DNA of 64,000 nucleotides from Datisca glomerata (GCA_003255025.1 QANY01003900.1:1798001-1862000); one strand, 5' to 3'. Positions 10,655-22,670 are shown, counted from the first letter of the stretch. Numbers and translations are program-made. Notes: generated from the sequence alone by a model not told the origin.

Positions 10655-10705
10655 GGAGATCGTGATTGTAGTAACGACTAGTTTTTTCCAACAATCACGA
10701 TCTCC
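10655..10705. repeat. perfect 15-bp inverted repeat in the LINE leader
   Basis: GGAGATCGTGATTGT (10,655-10,669) and its exact complement ACAATCACGATCTCC (10,691-10,705) flank a 21-base loop. It lies in the putative 5' untranslated region of LINE-a and could form a stem in its RNA. Confidence 0.8.
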
Positions 10706-10889
10706 TTTCCCATTCATCAACCTACTCATTCCCTTCTTGTTTCTCATTCTCATTTTCAATTGTTTGGATTCTCCCTTTCCCCTTTGATCAAACCTGCCAG
10801 GATTTTTCGTTTGCTCTACGACTTTGCTCTGCGATTTTACTTCTCGGTTTTTGTCTTCTTACCTCTGTTCTTTCCTGTTGCTTCAATCA

Positions 10890-11907
10890 TGGAAAGGTTA
10901 GCAGAGGAACTAGTACGTGTCTTGGATCTTGGAAAAATTTTGCAAGAACAGAGCTCGAGCACAAATGGATGGATGGATGGATGGTAAACTTTTATCTGAA
11001 AGAAGCATCAACCCCACGGTTAGTTCTGAGGAAGAATTGGGGAATTGAGAGTGGCTTGGAGATGAAGGTTCTAGACAATGGTTCTAGACAATAACCTTTT
11101 TCTTTTCTAATTTCTTAATCTTAAAGAAATGAAAAAAAATGAAAATTAAAGGACCGTGGCCTTTCAATGCTAGCCTCCTTGTTGTGAAGGATTGTGGAGC
11201 AGGCTCTCAACCATCAAAATTAACCTTGAAAGCTGCACGATATGGGTGTAAGTCCAAGACCTGCCTCCTGATGGGTAATTCCAGCAGTCATTGAGAAAAT
11301 TGCTATGTCTATTGGGGAACTAACTGAAATAGATGAGTACACAACGAAAGGCCCCCTAGCTAGGTCAGTCAGAGTAAGTATTTAGATAAAAAAAAAAAAA
11401 AGAAGCTGGTCCCTAATTTTTGGATTAAAAGACAGAATATGCATACTATTTAGATAGAGGTAAAATATGAAGGCCTCTTTCAATTCTGTTTTAAGTGTGG
11501 ATTGCTTTGTCATGATATCAGAAATTATGAGGATATCTATCCTGGACAACAAGGACATGCTTTTTGGAGATTGGATGAAAGCTGAAACTAATTTAAAAAC
11601 TTTAGTGTGGGTTATAGAAAATCTCTATAAAGATCTTGTTGATAGGTTTCCTAAAGATCAAAACGATAATTTGAATAGACGATTTACGCCCGGTAAGAAA
11701 GAAGACAATATAAGAAATAGTCAAGATCAAGAGACAAATCTAGACTCTCCTCTAGGAAAAACAAATCTTGAATTAATAGCCTTAGGTAAAGACCAAAGCC
11801 CTTCTGAATTTTGTTTCTTAGCAGAAGGTAGCTCAAAGCTCCTTAACAAAAAGGGTAAAGGCAAGATTAGACAAATTAAAGAAGAGGTTAAATTAAAATT
11901 ATTATAG
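10890..11907 (+). pseudogene. LINE ORF1 (DUF4283-like, zinc knuckle), frameshifted
   Basis: Likely start at 10,890 (MERLAEELVRVLDLGKIL). Decayed frames then give GKLLSE, WGIE, VLDN-NLFLF, GPWPF and LLVVKD (about 10,981-11,200), the pattern of the DUF4283 domain of plant L1 ORF1. Next come IGELTEIDEYTTKG (about 11,320) and a CCHC-like FCFKCGLLCHDI segment (about 11,480) with the His and last Cys partly lost. A polar basic tail runs in an open frame (11,467-11,907). ORF1 proteins bind the LINE RNA. Stops, an A-run at 11,388-11,401 and a tandem repeat of GGTTCTAGACAAT near 11,070 break the frame. Confidence 0.72.
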
Positions 11908-11909
11908 AA

Positions 11910-12092
11910 TGTTATAGGATAATACTAGCTGTCAATTACCTTATTCTAGGGATCTTAATTGTATAATAATTAGCTTAATTATAAAGATCCTAATTAGGTA
12001 GTTTCCTAAGATAGTTTCCTAGCTTTATATATATACATATATGTGTATATTCTTCACTAAAAAATAAGAGAAAACAATTTTATTCATCACCA
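11910..12092 (+). mobile_element. 5' LTR of copia element C1
   Basis: It starts TGTTATAGGATAA directly at the break in LINE ORF1 and ends about ATCACCA, roughly 183 bp, short as in some plant copia families. It contains a TATATATA box (about 12,026-12,036) and AATAA near the end. The tRNA primer site follows at 12,099. The exact 3' limit is uncertain by a few bases. The matching 3' LTR is missing. Confidence 0.68.
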
Positions 12093-12098
12093 ATAATA

Positions 12099-12110
12099 TA
12101 GTATTAGAGT
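12099..12110 (+). other. primer-binding site of C1 (initiator tRNA-Met type, degenerate)
   Basis: TAGTATTAGAGT matches 9 of 12 positions of the usual copia site TGGTATCAGAGC and lies just after the LTR. Confidence 0.6.
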
Positions 12111-12565
12111 CATAGCCGTGCAAATCGAGGTTTTCTCTTTTCCATTTAAAATTAGGGTTTAACATTTTTTTAGGGTTCCACCTTGGACGACCCTTTTGGA
12201 GTGGCCCTTTGTTCTCACCGCCCATCCACCGACCACCGCAAGACCGAAGTCCGATTCCAGGAAGCCCTGCGCGTGAGTCTCACGCGCCGTCGCGAATTCT
12301 ACTACTCTCCCACGCGCCAGCACGTGGAGGCGCGTGACTCCTGAGATCGTCTCTGGCAGCCTTCGTATGATTCTTCGGCATTTCCCTTCTTCGTCTGCAC
12401 CTGCTCCCTTGTGTTTATAAAGGTTTGAGTTCTTCTATTTTCGAGTTTCTTGCGTTTCAGCCCTATTTTTTTCGTTGCTGTTGTCTTGTTGGTTCCTTTT
12501 TTATCGATCTTCTCTTCTGTTTCTGCATATTTGGTGTTACAGCTGAGAATAAATCTTCTATCACG

Positions 12566-13250
12566 ATGGACGTGGTACCTATAATGTATAAAATCACGGA
12601 CCATGAGCTAATGGGTTCGCATAATTTGGATTGGAGTAAGACCGTTTGACTGTATCTACAGAGTATTAAAAATGATACTCGTTTGACTGATGATCCCCCT
12701 CAAGGTGATTCGAGGAAGACATGGCTCAGAGAGGACGCTAACTTGTTCCTGCAGATTCAAAATTCTATTGATAGTGAGATAATTGGCTTAATTAATCATT
12801 GTGAATTTGTTAAAGAACTGATGGATCACTCGCATTTATGAGGTTTGCAAAGCGTTTTACCGTGCGGAAAAACAAGATCAATCTCTTACGAATTATTTTA
12901 TGGAGTTTAAGAAGACACATGGGGAGCTTAATATGTTGCTGCCTTTTAGTGATGATGTGAATGTTCAGCAACACCAACAAGAGAAAATGGCCATCATGAG
13001 CTTCTTGGTTGGCCTTCCCTCTTACTTTGAGACTACGAAGTCTCAAATTCTTTCTGGTTCTGAGATCTCCTCTTTACAAGACGTATTTAGTCGAGTACTC
13101 CGTACAGAAGGTACCCCTCTGGTTCAACTTAGTGATGCTTTGGTAAGTCGAAATAATAATTATGCGTCGGAGAAACACAGGAAGTGGCTCACAAGCTAGG
13201 ACATACAAACTTTAAGTGTAGAAAGCTTCAGTTCAAAAATCAGAAACCTC
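12566..13250 (+). pseudogene. copia C1 gag (UBN2 type), broken
   Basis: ATG at 12,566 starts MDVVPIMYKITDHELMGS, then LDWSKTV and a stop. Other frames continue with RLTDDPPQGDS, then FMEFKKTHGELNMLLPFSDDVNVQ (12,898-12,970), SFLVGLPSYFETTKSQILSGSEISSLQDVFSRVLRTE. The zinc knuckle survives only as KLGHTNFKC (13,192-13,220), with the first two Cys lost. Gag forms the cytoplasmic particle. At least three stops or shifts lie upstream of 12,900. Confidence 0.8.
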
Positions 13251-13612
13251 ACTCGGTACATATTGCGGTCACTAATGACGCCCCTGAGAAATCGGTCCTT
13301 ATTTATGCTAGTGAATTTGACAAGTTCTCACAGTATCAAGAATCACTAAAGCATTCATCTTCCGCTGTCACTACTATTGTTGATTCAGGTAAACCAAATA
13401 CGTGTCTTCTTTCCTCATCGTCCAAATGGGTTATTGATTCTAGTGCCACAGATCATATGACAGGTAATTCTGGACTCTTCTCTACTTTTCAGTCACACAC
13501 TTCCACCTCTACTATTATTTTGGCTGATGGATCACCATCTTGTGTTCGTGGGTCTGGCACGATTACCCCTACCCCTCAACTTCCTCTATCATTAGTCTTT
13601 TATATCTACTGA
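13251..13612 (+). pseudogene. copia C1 protease region
   Basis: The open frame 13,184-13,612 contains WVIDSSATDHMTGN (13,426-13,467), the aspartic protease active site, with the usual DSG changed to DSS, followed by TIILADGS. The family frame ends early at a stop at 13,610. Loss of the active-site Gly suggests no activity. Confidence 0.78.
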
Positions 13613-13689
13613 ATTTATCTTTTAATTTGATCTCTGTAAGCCAGCTCACTCGCAATCTTAACTGTTACATCTCATTTTCTCCTAATCAA

Positions 13690-14720
13690 TGCTTATTTTA
13701 GGATCTTATGACGAAGAAGATTATTGGTAAAGGGCATGAGTCTAGAGACCTCTACATTCTTGACACACCAATACCAAAATTTGTCGCTTGCACTGGTGTC
13801 ATTTCTCCTTTCGAGGCGCATTGTAGGTTGGGTCATCCATCTTTCCATTTACTTAAGAAACTTTGTCCATAGTTTAGTAAGGTGTCTTCATTAGATTGTG
13901 AGTCGTGTCAGTTTACAAAACATCATCGTCTTCGTTCAAGTCCAAGAGTCAATAAACGTGCTAGTATCCTTTTGAGTTGGTTCATTCTGATGTTTGATGT
14001 CCTTGTCCTATTGTGTCTAAACCTGGATTTAAGTATTTTGTTACTTTTATGGATGATTATTCTCCTGTAACTTGGTTATATTTAATGAAAAGTCATTCTG
14101 AGTTGTTTTCTATTTTGTACGTTTTGTGTTGAGATTAAAACTCAATTTAATGCTTCAATCCGTATTTTACGAAGTGATAATGCCAAGGAATACATGTCCG
14201 CTTTATTTCAATCTTATATGGTTAAGAATGGCATGCTTCATTATATGGTTAAGAATGGCATGCTTCATGAAACTTCTTGTGTTGATACTCCATCCCAAAA
14301 TGGAGTGGCAGGACGTAAGATCAGACATCTTCTTAAAACTGCACGAGCCCTCTTATTTCAAATGAATGTGCCTAAAACTTTTTGGGTCGATGCAGTTTCT
14401 ACCGCATGCTTTCTCATTAATCGTATGCCATCATATGTTCTTCATGGTGAGATCCCTTATAAAACATTTTTTCCCAATAAATCATTTTTTTCTGTCAACC
14501 CTAAGATATTTGGTAGCATTTGTTTTGTTCGGGATGTTCGTCCGCATGTCACTAAGTTAGATCCCAAGTCTTTGAAGTGTATCTTCCTTGGTTATTCTCG
14601 TCTTCAGAAAAGTTATAGGTGTTACTGTCCCACTCTTAACAAATATCTTGTCTCATTTGATGTTACCTTCATGGAAGACATTCCTTACTTTCTGTCTTCT
14701 CCTCTTCCCGCTCATTAAGG
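13690..14720 (+). pseudogene. copia C1 integrase, with a 27-bp in-frame tandem duplication
   Basis: The pre-integrase Zn region is seen in decayed frames as CRLGHPS (about 13,826) and CESCQFTKHHRL (13,897-13,935). The core follows after shifts. The second catalytic Asp lies in RILRSDNAKEYMS (around 14,160-14,200), and the third acidic position, normally E after NGVA, is G (QNGVAGRK, about 14,300). A 27-bp unit encoding YMVKNGMLH is duplicated at 14,214-14,267. The open frame 14,194-14,718 runs through FLINRMPS, FGSICFV and KCIFLGYS to the usual linker. Confidence 0.8.
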
Positions 14721-15402
14721 GGAGGATGATGATTTGTTGGTTTATTCTATCGTATCCTCTGAATCTGTCTTAGAGTCAGTTCCTATCAAGCCTTCTATTA
14801 CTCAAGTCTACTCTAGACGTAAACCTCTTGATTCATGTTTTGCATCGGCTCCTTCGTCATCAGATCCAGTCTCGAGCGATGATCTTCCTATTGCGTTACG
14901 CAAAGGTAAATGCCAGTGTACTTATCATATTTATTTTGTTGTTTCTTATAACTTCTTGTCATCTTCCTCTTGTTCTTTTATTGCATCCCTTGATTCTATC
15001 TCTATCCCTATAATTGTTCATGGTTAAAGTCAATCTGGATGGGTCAATTTCTCGATTGAAAGCCTGTCTTGTCGCTAAGGGATATGCTCAGACCTATGGA
15101 GTGGACTATTCTGACACTTTTTCTTTGGTTGCTAAATTGACATTTGTTCGGTTGTTTATTTCTTTGGCAGCTACTCATCATTGGTCTTTGCATCAACTGG
15201 ACATCAAGAATGGTTTTCTTCATGGTGACCTTTAGGAGGAGGTGTATATGGAGCAACTTCCTGGTTTTGTTGCTCATGGGGAGTCTGGGCTTGTTTGTCG
15301 TCTTTGAAAATCTATGTATGGTTTGAAACAGAGTCCTCATGCTTGGTTTGGAAAATTTATTTAGGTTGTTGAAAAGTTTGGCATGATGAAGAGCAAATCT
15401 GA
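14721..15402 (+). pseudogene. copia C1 reverse transcriptase, N-terminal half, truncated
   Basis: A Ser-rich linker (14,734-14,900) leads to [24 protein letters not shown] (15,053-15,125), then [24 protein letters not shown] and SMYGLKQSPHAWF with three stops. Similarity stops at about 15,402 (FGMMKSKSD), before the YVDD box. From 15,403 the sequence belongs to the leader of another copia element (C2). Confidence 0.8.
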
Positions 15403-15705
15403 CATCAAGAATGCTCTAGGTGTTTATTTCTAATTTTAGAATTAATGTACGCCTAAATTGCGGCATAGGATTTGATGTAATTTAATTTTTGCAAATTTGT
15501 ATCTTTAAATTCCACGTAAATCCGTCATCATAAGAAAAGTCACCGTTCATCACTGCCGTCACTGCCGTTCGCCGCGCACCGTCGCCTGCTGCCCTACGTT
15601 GCCGCACGCTGCTGGTTGGCGTCTCCGCCCACCGCCATAGGTTTCCTAAACATGTTTTTAGGAAATCTTGAGGTTTTAGAAACTTTAGAGTTTAGAAAAT
15701 CTTAA

Positions 15706-16906
15706 GGGGCCGTTTGGTATAAGATTGCGAGTAAATGATTTCCTGAACAAGATTGTTGGAATATGATTGTGGGAATGTATATATCCGGAAAGTTAATATT
15801 ACTTGATTTGTTAACATTTGAAAATGTTATGATTTAATAGAGAAAATGTTGAATTACTTTGTTTGTTTGATGGAATGTGCAAAGGAATGTTATAAATATA
15901 ATAATTCCTTTCCAATTTTACCCTTTGTTTGTGATTGTTTTTTTGTCAGAAAAATGTCTTACTTAATTTATTGAGAAAATGATTCAAAACTCAAATTTCT
16001 TAATTAAAAGAAAATTATATTTGAAAAAAAATATTAAATGAACCTACTTTTCTCATTTTTTAATTATAACTTAAATATTTTTTAAATAAAGAAAATACTT
16101 TTAATCTCCCCAGCCAACCAAAAAAACCCATGACCCACCAAATTCAACCCACTCCACCCACATAAGAAATAGACCTATTCTTCTTCTCATTCTCATGTTT
16201 AACAGTGGAATTAGAATATCTAAAAAACAGAGGCGTTGGAGCTGCAAGTTCATAAAGTCGATTATCAAAGCCTTCAACTTCCATTTTTTGAGGAGATGGG
16301 GTGGTCATTGTTAAGTCTCCTTCACTCGAGAATTCTACTCCCCCCTATAACCATCTTGAATCTCTCTTTCTATGTCTTTGATTTGGTCTTCTCTCATCTC
16401 TTCAATTTCATCTTCTTCAACACCCTTTATCTTCAATTTATTCTTCTTCTTCTGAAGCTACATGGCTATTGTTCTGGAAGCTTTTGAAAGCTGTTGTTAA
16501 GGAATCTATCTAGTTGTTGCTAGGAAAATCAATTTTTTAGGGCATAAAATTGTAAAAGAATCAGAGAGGGATATAGAAGCATGTTGAGGAAAATAATGGT
16601 CCATCGCCCAAGTTGATTGAAAAACTCATGAAAATTGGTTTAGGTAACTAGCATGGCAGACCGTGAGATGGAGGGAAAGATGAGGAAGAAGAATATGATG
16701 ATAGTTTCGGTATTGCATGTGTGAATGTTTGATGGCCATTCAGATACCTCCTAATTCGGGAGGGATTCAAATACCCACAAATGGAGGTAATCTCAACATT
16801 GCTGGAATTCAGAACAGTGCTGTAAATTAATACCAAATAAGGGTATCACTGAAATACAATAGGGCTCCAGGTATAGGGAAAAATATCCCTTGTACCAAAC
16901 GTGCCC
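15706..16906. mobile_element. PIF/Harbinger-type non-autonomous element in the C2 leader
   Basis: It starts GGGGCCGTTTGGTATAAG and ends, in reverse, GGGCACGTTTGGTACAAG, with TAA target copies at 15,703-15,705 and 16,907-16,909. The uninterrupted C3 leader shows the empty site. The length is 1,201 bp. Internal frames (such as 16,236-16,487) resemble no transposase. The left 200 bp match the right end of the coding PIF element at 4,380-6,408, a possible source of transposase. Confidence 0.85.
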
Positions 16907-17915
16907 TAAGGTTTTGAAAACTTCAGGGTTTAGAAAACCTTAAGGTTTTAGAAACTTTTAGGTTTAGGAAAACCTTAGGGTTTTACCCAATCTAGTCTCT
17001 AAAAATTATTTTTATTTAATTTGATATTTTTTCAACACTAAATTATTGGAATTTACTTTATAAATTGTTTTTAAAAATAAATCAATTGATTAATTTACTT
17101 AGTAATTTATTTATCAAAGTAAAAATTGTTAGAAAACTAATTTTAAATTGAAATTTGAATTTTAAAAATGGGACTAGACTTTTACAAAGAGTTACAAATT
17201 GGTGGGACTTCTTGAAGGAGAATGAGATAATTACAGACAACATGAAGACTAGTATTAAAATTATTATAATTCATTTATTACTCTTTTATGGGTTGTAATT
17301 AGAAATGAGCCATAGAGAGGTTAATTTTGAATGAATATTTTATTATTACTCTCGTATCATCATATAATATGACATATAAAAATAGGGATATGCCAACATC
17401 AAAATGACATATATCATGTACATGCATAATTGTAGTTGAAATTTATAATGGGTTATATATTTAAATACAATACGGATTTTATAAAAGTTATAAATGTTGA
17501 ATTGGGATTTAAATTTTATAAAAATTTATAATTTTCAAAATTTGTTTTTTTCAAATTAATAAAGAGTTATGATTTCTGAAAGCAATAAAAATCCATTTCT
17601 TCAAAAACTAAGTGGGATGGCCGTTTACGTTGAAACGTTCCTAAAGTCTCCAATGCAAACTTGGTTATGGCACGAGGAATGGTTTAGAGCCACCCTAGCG
17701 TTCCTCTCTTTGGTGGGAGAAACTTTTGAATCGTGTCACTTATAGGTAATCGAGTTGTTTGAGAAGCTAAGGTTTATAAAGAAAATGGTGAGGCAGTACC
17801 GTTCCTAGAGGGACTGTTAGTTCATAGCAATCCTTAAAGCCAATGCGTTGGTTAAAATTTTAGACTGAAGCACATTGGAATCTCTCATAGGAGCTAGTTA
17901 ATGGGGCTAAGGTGA

Positions 17916-18602
17916 TGCAAAACTCACCGACGATTTGTGAAACCCGATAACAATGACGATTCAAGAACTCTATGATCGATTTTAAACCAAGAAGGATAAA
18001 AGCTTGACCCAATTCAAATTTGTTGAAAAGAACCAAAGCTATTCGAAGACGCAACAATCTGGGATGGAAGAACAAGTTGATAAGTTGGGGTATGTTGAAG
18101 ACTCCACAAACCGGGATGGATGAACGGATTGATAAGTCGGGGTGAACGCCATAGATAAAAAATCTGATAAGTTCAAATAGTTCAAAAAGAACTAGAGAGA
18201 ATTTCTCTCAATTTTATTATCAATGATCTCTGCCTTTTACAAAAGATAAACCCTCTTTATATAGAGGCCTGTTGTAGCACATAATATTAAAAGATATCTA
18301 ATTTTAGTTTAATTACTAATTAGGATAAACCTTAAAAACTCTAAAAATTTGAAATTGCCTTTGAAATATTAAAAGACACCTAATTTTAATCTAATTGCTA
18401 ATTAACCACTATGATTGCATTGATGACATAGACAAAACCTTGAGTATCATTTGGACTCATCCTTGCATACAATTTTTCAAAAATAGCCCAAAACTCCTTG
18501 ATTAGCCATTTTCTTTGAATTATTAAGATCTAGCTCTTGCAATTGACTCATTTTGAATGTGTGATTGACTCCCTTTGCTTTGCTTCATAGTTCTCATCAT
18601 AA
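17916..18602 (-). mobile_element. solo LTR inserted in the C2 leader
   Basis: Compared with C3, C2 has about 690 extra bases between AAGGTGA and CCAAAACC. In reverse the insert begins near TGATGAGAAC and ends GTTTTGCA. It carries a TATA box in CTCTATATAAAGAGGG and an AATAAAATTG polyadenylation-like signal, the layout of a promoter-bearing LTR. Flanks GGTGA/AGTGA are a 4-of-5 match for a target duplication. No internal retroelement sequence is present. The family was not identified. Confidence 0.65.
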
Positions 18603-18863
18603 AGTGACCAAAACCATTGGTGATTGGTTAAGTAGATATGTGACATCTTGATAAGCGTTAACCAAATGAGAAGAGTCTCGATGCGATAAGAGGTAGCTTG
18701 AGCATTGTCCTTAGATGAGACGAGTTATCGTTGTTGATCGTAACATCATGGAAGAAATATTTTTATTGAATTTTTAAATATTTAAGTATTTACCTCATGC
18801 ATCATACTTTCCTAAAAGATTAAGTTGTTATTTACACCGCTTTATTTATTCTATTTAATAATT

Positions 18864-19680
18864 ATGTCATTATCCCCACTCTCAACAATATTAAATGCGA
18901 AAAAATTTACAAGTGAAAATTACGTGGATTGGAAACGTAATCTTGATATCGTACTGACATTAGAAAAGCACAAGTTCTGCTCACCACCATTTGTCCCTTT
19001 GAGCCTAATTCTGAATCGACTCAAGAGAAAAATGATGCTTATGCCTCTTGCCTGCGTTCTGATGAGATTGTCAGGTGTTACATCTTAGCATCTGTTAGTA
19101 GTGTGTTGTAACAATAGTATTAGAACATGAAACCGCCTCTGATATGATATTGAACATCACAAAAAATGTTTGGGATCAGAGTAGCCAAGCCAAACAGGAT
19201 ATTGTGCGAAACTTCATTAACTGCTAGATGAAACCTAAAACTCCTGTTAGAGAACATATGATGTTGATCATTAGTTATCTGAATGAGATGGAGATCATGG
19301 ATGCTGAAGTGGATGGCGAGGCTTAAATTGATATGATCCTTGAGACCCTCCCGGACGCTTTTGAGAACTTCAAACTTAATTATGGTGAATAACTTGGGGT
19401 ACTCACTACCAGATCTTATGAAAGAGTTGCAAGCTACTAAGACCCTGTTTCTGAAGGGATAGGGAAAGACTGGGGAGGTAAATTTTACTGAAAGTAAAAC
19501 TTCCAACTCTAGCGCCAAAAGGAAACACCAGAGAGGTCCAAAGAAAGCTAAGAAGAAGAACTCAAAAGTTACAAAAGGCAAGGGCACTGCAAAAGTGGAC
19601 AAGTGTCATCATTGTGGAGTTATTGGCCATTGGAAACATAACTTCCTGGACTATCTCAAGGAGGTATCTCGAGTAAGTTC
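18864..19680 (+). pseudogene. copia C2 gag, broken
   Basis: ATG at 18,864 gives MSLSPLSTILNAKKFTSENYVDWKRNLDIVL, then shifts lead through SDEIVRCYILASVSSVL. Further stops occur before LMKELQATKTLFLKG and a basic KRKHQRGPKKAKKK segment. The zinc knuckle KCHHCGVIGHWKHNF (19,594-19,640) keeps CCH but has Phe for the last Cys. The order matches C3 on the - strand at 39,700-40,500. Confidence 0.82.
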
Positions 19681-19979
19681 AACTTTCGTTAGGGGAATTG
19701 AGCACTAGTATTGGTTGTATAAGTTGAAACTATTAAATTGTCATTTGATAAATGTTTTATGGTTTTACGAGATGTTTATTATACCCGGGCTTTTGGAACA
19801 ACCTTATTTCAGTAGCTAGTTTGATTGAGAAAGGAATTTTTTTAATTTCATTGATAATGATATTGGTATTTTTAGAAATAATTGCTTGATCACTACTGCA
19901 CATTTGATAAATAAACTATTATATCTAAAACTGATAGTTCTAATGATATCTAACACTCAAGCAAATACTGATTTACAAA

Positions 19980-20800
19980 GAGATAATAAAAGGTTGAAGT
20001 CTGACTCAATCGATCTAACCTATTTGTGACACTTATATCTTGGTCATATTAGCCTAGAAAGGATTAAAAAACTTGCAAATGATGGTCCAGTGCAAACTTT
20101 AAGTGTGAGATCATTACCCACATGTGAATTCTGTATAGAACGTAAAATGACCAAGAGACAATTTTCAGCGAAGGGTGAAAAAGCCCCTCAATGCCTCAAA
20201 CTCGTACATATTGATGTATGTGGACCATTGAACATCCAAGCAAGAAAAAGTTATGAATATTTTAAAACCTTCACTGATGGCTACTTGCCTTTTGGACATG
20301 TTTATCTAATGTGCCAAAAGTATGAAACATTTGAAAAGTTCAAAGAGCACAAAGCTGTGGTTAAGAAGCAATTAGAAAAACAAATCAAAACATTACGATC
20401 TGATCATGGTGGAGAGTACTTGCTAGAAGAGTTCGAATACCTTTTTAAGGAGAAAGGTATTCATTCTAAACCTACAGCATCTTGCACTCTAGAATAGAAT
20501 AATGTGTTAGAGAGAAGGAATTGAACTCTGATGGATATGGTTATATCCATGATGAGTTACTCATCCCTCTCAGATTCATTCTAGGGATATGCCTTGGAAA
20601 CAACAGCATATATTCTGAACCAGGTTCCTTCAAAGGCGGTGCCTGACATGCCATATGAAAGATGGAATGGATGAAAGTCATCTATAAGCCACCTTAGAAT
20701 ATGGAGTTGCCTAGCACATGTTCTAAGACCGAAGACAGGCAAGTTAACCAGTCGATCAGAACTATGCATCTTTATAGGATATCCCAAGGGAATGAAGGGG
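19980..20800 (+). pseudogene. copia C2 integrase, broken
   Basis: Pre-integrase HLYLGHIS and CEFCIERKMTKRQF (about 20,028-20,165) carry the zinc ligands. The core reads LVHIDVCGPL (first Asp, 20,200-20,230), TLRSDHGGEYL (second Asp, about 20,395) and a decayed third site with a stop in place of the QNG...E segment (20,495). Then come ILNQVPSKAVPDMPYE and FIGYPKGMKGYVFY. The enzyme would insert the cDNA. Several stops prevent this. Confidence 0.82.
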
Positions 20801-21149
20801 TATGTCTTTTATAGTCCAAATGACAAAAAAAACATTCGTTAGCACGAATGCACATTTTCTTGAAAAAGCTTATATAATAAGTGTGAAATCGAGAAGCACA
20901 CTTGTGCTAGAGAAATTATTGAGTGGGAGGATACTGACTCTCCAATCAGGAACTGTTCATGATTCAATAATGGAAGAACCACAGCAGGAATCAGAGCATA
21001 TGGAACCTCGACATAGTGGGAGAGTTGTGAAAGAACCTGGCATGTACATGTCTTATGGAGATGCCTTAATAGTAGTCTCAAATAAGGATCATGATGAACT
21101 TGTTTCCTACTCGCAAGCCATGGTTGGTCTTGAAACAAATCTATAGCAA

Positions 21150-22200
21150 GAAGCCATGAATGTTGAGATACAATCGATGTACTCGAACGAAGTATGGAAA
21201 CTTGTAGATCTTCCTGAAGGGGTAAAACTCGTAGGGTATAAATGGATTTATAAGAGAAAGAGAGGTCCGGATGGGAGTGTGGACACATTCAAAGTTAGGC
21301 TTGTAGCCAATGGCTATACCCAAAATGGAGGTATTGACTATGAGCATACCTTCTCACCCGTAGTCATGCTTAAATCCATCTGAATCCTCAAATCCATTGT
21401 TGCGTTCCTCGATTATGAAATTTGATAGATGGACGTTAAAGACTGCTTTTCTGAACGACAATTTTGAAGAGTGTATTTATATGACTCAACCAGACGAGTT
21501 CATGGAGAAAGGCCAAGAGGGCAAGGTTTGTAAACTGTTGAGGTCCATTTATGGATTTAAGCAAGTGTCACGGTCGTGGAATATCATATTCGATGAAACT
21601 ATCAAGAACTATGATTTTGAACAGTTAATGGATTAACCCAGTGTGTATAAGCTGATACACGAAGGGGAAATGATTTTTCTAGTCTTGTACGTGGACGATA
21701 TTCTACTTATCGGGAATGATGTAGGAAAATTATCTGATATCAAGATTTCATTTGCAAAGTAATTTGATATGAAGGATATCGGAGAAGATGCCTTTATCTT
21801 AGGTATTCAGATCTTTCGAGATCAGAAGAACAGACAATTGACACTGTCTCAAGCATATTATATTGATAAGGTGATAGATCGCTTCAGTATGAAAGACTCC
21901 AAGAAGGGATATTTTCCCTTTAAGTATGGAGTCAACCTTTCCAAGGAGCAGTCTCCCAAGACTCATCAAGAAGAGGAAGACATGAGAAAGATTTCCTATG
22001 TCTCAGCCGTAAGAAGTTTCATGTATACGATGCTTTTCACTAGGCCATATATTTACTACGTCATGTGTATGGTGAGTCATTTCCAATCTAATCTTGGACT
22101 CGAGTATTGGAATCCCGTCAATCACATCCTCAAGTATCTTAGGAGAACGAGAAACTACATGCTTGTGTATTCAGGTACAGACCTTAATATGGTGGGGATA
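21150..22200 (+). pseudogene. copia C2 reverse transcriptase, broken
   Basis: Frames read NEVWKLVDLPEGVKLVGYKWIYKRK, VRLVANGYTQNGGIDYEHTFSPVV, QMDVKTAFLNDNFEECIYM, KVCKLLRSIYGFKQVSRSWN and LVLYVDDILLIGND (YVDD about 21,690). MKDIGEDAFILGIQIFRD and LTLSQAYYIDKV follow (21,769-21,870). The motif order is complete, but stops at 21,381, 21,637 and 21,762 break it. Confidence 0.87.
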
Positions 22201-22668
22201 CCGACTCCAATTTCCAAGTAGACAAGGATTCTAGGAGGTTCACTTCAGGATCGGTGTTCATCCTAAACGGTGGAATAGTTGTATGTAGAAGTATCAAGCA
22301 ATCTTAAATTGTTGATTCTATCATGGAAGTTGACTATGTGGCAGCTTGTGAAGCTGTAAAGGAGGCTTTATGACTAAGTTCCTAAAGACTCTGGAAGTTG
22401 TTTTGGAAGCTGAGAAACCCATCACATTTTATTATGATAACAGTGGGGCTGTAGCAAACTCGATGGAACCGAGGAGCCACAAAAGATCCAAACATATAGA
22501 GCGTAAGTATCACCTCATCAGAGAAATTGTTCAGCGTGGAGATGTTGTAATAACACACATATGGACAATCAACAACCTGGCAGATCTATTCACAAAGACT
22601 TTAAGCAGTAAAGTCTTTGATTGTTATCTAGAGGTCATGAGAATACGATATTGTACACGCCTACTTTA
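22200..22668 (+). pseudogene. copia C2 RNase H, C-terminal end of pol
   Basis: The last open frame (22,370-22,669) has YYDNSGAVANS, RSKHIERKYHLIREIV and NNLADLFTKTL, the terminal RNase H segment of plant copia polyproteins. The upstream part is frameshifted. Confidence 0.85.
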
Positions 22669-22670
22669 GT

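Noticed and set aside
12302..12604. 100-codon - strand frame
   Set aside because: Antisense of the C1 leader and gag start. Lys/Arg-rich by composition only.
20839..21288. 149-codon - strand frame, also 19,120-19,602 (-)
   Set aside because: Antisense shadows of copia C2 pol and gag.
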